A stretch of 64,000 nucleotides of DNA from NCBI GenBank assembly GCA_937928165.1, contig CALFVT010000002.1, forward strand, positions 248,001 to 312,000, read 5' to 3'. The notes under the pieces were generated by a model. It did no database searches. It was not told where the DNA came from and worked only from the letters and a program-made list of their open reading frames with translations. Position numbers and translations under genes: made by a program. This DNA is from an uncultured Caulobacterales bacterium. GTDB lineage: Bacteria; Pseudomonadota; Alphaproteobacteria; Caulobacterales; Maricaulaceae. How positions within the stretch are numbered: position 1 is the first letter of the stretch; the number at the start of each line of letters is the position of its first letter. Shown piece by piece: positions 60,541 through 64,000 of the stretch.

Positions 60541-62316
60541 ATGATATCGCCGACGCCATATGATAAACTCTTGCCCCCTGATGCCGCTTTTGTCTTCTTG
60601 GATGACAGCGTCACTCCGGCGCCGCGGTTCTATGATGCGCCACAAGAGATTATCCGCGCAGATGATCCGAGTGAACTTGCGGCGGCCTTTGCCGCACTTC
60701 GGCAGGCCCATGAGGCCGGGTTATATCTCGCAGGCTATGTGAGCTATGATTTGGGGTTGTGGCTGGAGCCAAAACTAGCCGCGCATTTACCCCAAAACCG
60801 CGCGCAGCCTTTACTTTGTTTTGGGGCTTTTCGTCATTATAGTGAGGATATTGCGCCGGAACTTTTATATACATCCACCGCGCCGCAGATCAAGCTTAAG
60901 CCGGAATGGAGTGAGGCAGACTATTTACAGCGTTTTGAAGCGGTGCAGGCTTACTTGCGCGCGGGGGATTGCTATCAAATTAATCTGACCTTCCCCATGA
61001 CTGGGGAATTTACAGGGGATGCTTTGGCGCTTTATGCGGGGCTGCGTCATCGCCAACAGGCAAAATATGGCGGGTTTATTCGGCTAGGTGGGCCGGATAT
61101 ATTGTCTTTATCTCCGGAATTGTTTTTTAAAAAATCCGGCGAAGCTATGTCCATGCGGCCGATGAAAGGCACGCTGAAACGTGACACTGACCCGCAAGCA
61201 GATAGGCGCGCTCGCCGCGCCATGGCAAAGGATAGTAAATCTCGCGCAGAGAATCTAATGATTGTGGATTTACTGCGCAATGATCTTTCGCGCTTATCAA
61301 AACCGGGCAGCGTTAAAGTGCCGGAGCTTTTTGCCCTTGAGACCTATCCGACCTTGCACCAAATGACGTCCCGCGTGACGAGTGAGTTAAAATCTGGGAC
61401 GGGGTTTGAAGATTTATTTAAAAGCCTTTTTCCCTGCGGTTCTGTGACGGGCGCGCCGAAAATAAGAGCCATGGAAATTATAGACGAGTTAGAAAGTGGC
61501 CCGCGCGGGGCCTATTGCGGGGCTATGGGCTATATCGACCCTGATGGAGACGCTTGTTTTAATGTTGCCATCCGCAGCCTAACGTTAGACCAAGGACAGG
61601 CTCAATATCATGTCGGCAGCGGTATTGTCCTCGATAGTGACGGCCCCGACGAATATGCAGAATGCTTGTTGAAAGCTGATGTGCTGCGCGCGCCAAAGCC
61701 GCATTTTATTGAAACATTTTACTGGGATGTGCAGAGTGGTTATCGCCATATCGGCTATCATTTAAACCGGTTATCATTTGCGGTAAATAATCCAGACATC
61801 ATGGATGAAGCCCTTGCTGCATTGGCCCGCTATACGCCGCCTCATAATCCGGCGCGGGTGAAATTAATAATTGATGACAGCGGGGGTGTGCAAATTGAAG
61901 ACACGGCTTTTACGCGGCTCCCCGTTCCGCTGTCTTTATCACTCTCGAAATATGCTCTCGGACCGCAGGTGCAAAGGATCAATAATAAAACCTCCCGCCG
62001 TGATTTTTATGACGGAGAGCGAGCGCGGCTTAAGGCCTCCCAAGGCTGTGATGAGGTGGTGTTTTTAAACAAAAACCGGCAACTCTGTGAAGGCTCTTTT
62101 ACAAGTCTGTTTATTGAAAAAGGCGGGCAGCTTTTTACCCCGCCGCTCAGTGCGGGTCTTTTACCCGGGGTGCTGCGGGCGGTTATGTTGGCGCGCGGAC
62201 AGGCGCAGGCCAAGGCTTTGGACTATGATGATCTTTTACAGGCTGATAACATTTATATGGGTAATTCCCTACGCGGCTTAATGCTTGCGCGGCTTTTAAG
62301 TCCTGCGCGGCTATAG
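60541..62316 (+). CDS. pabB: PabB-PabC fusion: aminodeoxychorismate synthase/lyase
   Basis: A 591-residue fusion of two folate-pathway enzymes. The PabB part (~1-390) has the chorismate-binding motifs GDCYQINLTFP, LSPELFF, MRPMKGT, DLLRNDLSR, PCGSVTGAPKIRAMEII, GPRGAYCGAMGYI and VGSGIVLDSD. The PabC part (~400-591) is a fold-type IV PLP enzyme with Lys in NNKTSRRDFYDGER and the GSFTSLF and PLSAGLLPGVLR motifs. It makes 4-amino-4-deoxychorismate and then 4-aminobenzoate. The glutaminase PabA is not in the window. It lies 26 bases after pxpC but is unrelated in function. Confidence 0.94.
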   Translation: MISPTPYDKLLPPDAAFVFLDDSVTPAPRFYDAPQEIIRADDPSELAAAFAALRQAHEAGLYLAGYVSYDLGLWLEPKLAAHLPQNRAQPLLCFGAFRHYSEDIAPELLYTSTAPQIKLKPEWSEADYLQRFEAVQAYLRAGDCYQINLTFPMTGEFTGDALALYAGLRHRQQAKYGGFIRLGGPDILSLSPELFFKKSGEAMSMRPMKGTLKRDTDPQADRRARRAMAKDSKSRAENLMIVDLLRNDLSRLSKPGSVKVPELFALETYPTLHQMTSRVTSELKSGTGFEDLFKSLFPCGSVTGAPKIRAMEIIDELESGPRGAYCGAMGYIDPDGDACFNVAIRSLTLDQGQAQYHVGSGIVLDSDGPDEYAECLLKADVLRAPKPHFIETFYWDVQSGYRHIGYHLNRLSFAVNNPDIMDEALAALARYTPPHNPARVKLIIDDSGGVQIEDTAFTRLPVPLSLSLSKYALGPQVQRINNKTSRRDFYDGERARLKASQGCDEVVFLNKNRQLCEGSFTSLFIEKGGQLFTPPLSAGLLPGVLRAVMLARGQAQAKALDYDDLLQADNIYMGNSLRGLMLARLLSPARL

Positions 62317-62442
62317 AGGCTATTATTCATACCCTATAATTTGCTCATATATGTAATTTATTTAGTAATTGTCCCGCGCCGCCAAACGAGCACCCGAATA
62401 AGTGGACGCCGTAGCGGGGGTTTAAAGCTGGCGGCAGATTTT

Positions 62443-62469
62443 AAGGCGGCCTTTATAGCCGCCTTTTAA
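62443..62469. terminator. Terminator between convergent genes
   Basis: Eight-base stem AAGGCGGC / GCCGCCTT, seven-base loop, with TTTTAAG on one side and TTAAAATC on the other. It lies between pabBC and the DUF481 gene. The stretch 62430-62444 also carries the GGCGGCAGATTTTAA element seen near the tRNA. Confidence 0.7.
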
Positions 62470-62483
62470 GTTGAGCTTGGGTT

Positions 62484-63230
62484 TTATTTAAGGGTATAAA
62501 CAAGACCAAAGCGCGTGATTGTATCGGTTTTCTCGCGGCCTTCAGGAACATCTGTATGATGGTCAACGCGAAACGAGGCCCGCGCCGCAAGATTTCCAGC
62601 AAGGGTCGCCGTAATGCCGACATCATTCCAAATATAAGTATCGCTAGAAGACCATAAAATTTCTGTGTCATTAAAAAACGACACATTATCGTTAAATTTA
62701 TAATCAAAATCAGAAGAGGCCCGTAACGCGATTTCATTCTCTGTAACGGGTGCGGGTAGAAAATTTGGTAGGACAGGGCCTTGCGTTTCTTGGGAGCGGA
62801 AACCTGCGCCGCCTTCAACGTCCCATGTAACGCTATCGGAGACAATGGCTTTATATCCAAGGCCGCCGCCGGCGAAATAGCCCTCTTGGAAAGCGCCAAA
62901 ATCATCGCTGAAATAATCAGCATTACCAAAAATATAAACGCGGTCAGTGAGGTTGCGGTCAAGTTGATAACCGATTTGGTAGCGGCGGCGATTTACTTCG
63001 CCGTTTGCACGGCCAAGGTCGCCTAAGGCGTCAAACTTATGACGCCATGTACCAGTGTCTTTTTCAAGCTTAAGCCCCAGACCAATATCTGTTGTTTCCG
63101 TGTTACCCGTTGTAACGGCACCGGTAAGAGACGATTCGCCGCTCCACCCTTGCCAAAAGCCGGTTTGGGCCTGCGCTGATGTCGCCGTGAGTACAAAAGC
63201 ACAAGCGGTGATAAGATAGGTTTTTTTCAT
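62484..63230 (-). CDS. DUF481 outer-membrane protein
   Basis: A 248-residue YdiY-like beta-barrel with signal peptide (MKKTYLITACAFVLTATSAQA). GWSGESSLTGAVTTGNTETTDIGLGLKLEKDTGTW and the alternating strands ending in TRFGLVYTLK match DUF481. Function unknown; probably a small outer-membrane barrel. ATG 63230 follows GGAGAG. Confidence 0.88.
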   Translation of the reverse strand: MKKTYLITACAFVLTATSAQAQTGFWQGWSGESSLTGAVTTGNTETTDIGLGLKLEKDTGTWRHKFDALGDLGRANGEVNRRRYQIGYQLDRNLTDRVYIFGNADYFSDDFGAFQEGYFAGGGLGYKAIVSDSVTWDVEGGAGFRSQETQGPVLPNFLPAPVTENEIALRASSDFDYKFNDNVSFFNDTEILWSSSDTYIWNDVGITATLAGNLAARASFRVDHHTDVPEGREKTDTITRFGLVYTLK

Positions 63231-63499
63231 TATACTCTCCATAAGATTTAAGGGGCTATAAACCATGAAATCTATATGAAAAATGAACAGATAATCGCTT
63301 TATAGGGCGGGCTGACTCTTTCTCTCGATTTTAATATGATACGTGTTATGGTTGTTTCGGTCATCAAGCTTTTTCATTCCACATCTAAAGTTTGATGGCC
63401 GCTTTTATTTAGCGATTAAATAACAGTTAGGCTTTGTATTTTCCTTTGACCTTTGCGGTGAAATCAGGTGATTAGGAGGGAGATTCATAAGAGGCCTAT

Positions 63500-64000
63500 A
63501 TGCGTATCCCCCGCTCTGTTGCAATTCCTAAAACCTTTAAAAGCTTTAGTTGGGGGACGGCCTTTGCAGCCTTTATATACCCGGCCCTTGGGGTTGCCGT
63601 TGTCATTACTATGGTCGTGTTGGGTGTGGTTTTAAGGGATATAGAGCTTCGCGGCTATTACGTGCCTTTGGCGCTGGGAATGGTTGTTTTATCCATTATT
63701 ATTTGTAATGGCGGCATCGGCCCGCTTCACCGAATAATGCAGCACAGAGCCGGCACATTAAGTACGCCTGCGCAAATTATCACAATGATAAATCTGATGA
63801 TTGCCATGCAGGGCACAGTGCGTGAATGGGTGAATTATCACAGTCAACATCACCGTTTTGCCGATCAGGCCGGGGACCCCCATAATCCCTTTGAGAGTAA
63901 AGCATGGGCTTGGGTGGGTTGGATTTTATTTCGTGATGAAAAGGATGGTCGCCGGCCCATGGCGATGTGGCTAAAACAAAGTCCTGTAATTGTATGGATG
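63500..64000 (+). CDS. Fatty acid desaturase, N-terminal part (runs off window end)
   Basis: The frame opens at ATG 63500 and continues to the window edge, giving 167 residues. Two transmembrane segments (~20-45 and ~55-72) are followed by histidine motifs: HRIMQH (HxxxxH) in IGPLHRIMQHRAG and HSQHH (HxxHH) in NYHSQHHRFADQAGDPHNP, which are the di-iron ligands of membrane acyl-CoA/acyl-lipid desaturases. It probably introduces a double bond into membrane fatty acids in addition to the FabA/FabB route. The third His box lies outside the window. Confidence 0.78.
   Translation, partial: MRIPRSVAIPKTFKSFSWGTAFAAFIYPALGVAVVITMVVLGVVLRDIELRGYYVPLALGMVVLSIIICNGGIGPLHRIMQHRAGTLSTPAQIITMINLMIAMQGTVREWVNYHSQHHRFADQAGDPHNPFESKAWAWVGWILFRDEKDGRRPMAMWLKQSPVIVWM

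Noticed and set aside
1-64000. CRISPR array, prophage, insertion sequence or defence island
   Set aside because: No regularly spaced repeats, transposase, integrase, capsid, nuclease-helicase or toxin-antitoxin genes were recognised on either strand.

Overview
The window looks like an ordinary chromosomal segment of a free-living alphaproteobacterium. Marker gene orders point that way: tsaD-gpsA next to hemC-hemD-(mitofilin-like)-hemY, the fabA-fabB pair, coaBC-dut, an Rnf-free Gram-negative envelope set (lipoproteins, porin, MipA/OmpV, DUF481) and a CcmAB haem exporter. The overall flavour (TPR, SH3, DUF11 and TadG-like secreted proteins) fits the Hyphomonadaceae/Maricaulales neighbourhood, but this placement is inference from gene content only. 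Coding density is high, genes are on both strands in short operons, many with 1-4 nt stop/start overlaps. No prophage, insertion sequence, CRISPR array, toxin-antitoxin pair or recognisable defence system is seen.

Layout. 1-5.8 kb: a truncated TPR-like exported protein, an SDR/monooxygenase-domain fusion, a glycosyltransferase coupled to a SRPBCC protein, an unknown protein and a CPA1 Na+/H+ antiporter with an RCK domain. 5.9-8.3 kb: a bifunctional penicillin-binding protein and tRNA-Ser(GGA), preceded by a tandem duplication carrying a broken tRNA 5' half. 8.3-13.3 kb: ccmA-ccmB without ccmC, an exported alpha/beta hydrolase divergent from an ArsR regulator (probably leaderless), and fabA-fabB. 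13.4-17.6 kb: an AT-rich accessory-looking patch with an SH3 protein, an orphan TadG-like vWA protein, a His-rich metallo-beta-lactamase-fold lipoprotein and a secreted coiled-coil protein. 17.7-25 kb: housekeeping and stress genes on the minus strand (MoeB/ThiF, an exported methyltransferase, NDUFA9-like SDR, LMW-PTP, DUF188, sirtuin, membrane histidine kinase) plus an exported thioredoxin-fold protein.

25-41.8 kb: a large DUF11/GEVED secreted protein, lipB, a BtuCDF/FecBCD-type importer, ubiB, coaBC-unknown-dut (the unknown protein is an internal duplication), a thioesterase, a divergent pair of a GtrB-like glycosyltransferase and a GT-C-like membrane protein, and gpsA/tsaD. 41.9-46.1 kb: haem biosynthesis hemC-hemD-mic60-like-hemY. 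46.2-52.5 kb: cupin and TerC, an SDR, then what looks like a phosphate-starvation island: PiT-like transporter, a tiny membrane protein and an OprO/OprP-type porin, each preceded by a PHO-box-like sequence. 52.6-64 kb: thpR, MipA/OmpV, two exported proteins including a metalloprotease with a 36-proline tract, a HI0933-type flavoprotein, pxpABC, fused pabB-pabC, a DUF481 outer-membrane protein and the start of a fatty acid desaturase.

The observations most worth following are the internally duplicated exported protein between coaBC and dut (34407-35675), the divergent polyprenyl-sugar/GT-C pair (36.6-39.6 kb), the PHO-box island with its small membrane protein (48.6-51.6 kb), and the duplicated tRNA-Ser promoter region (8.0-8.3 kb). 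I do not see one clear undescribed multi-gene system.
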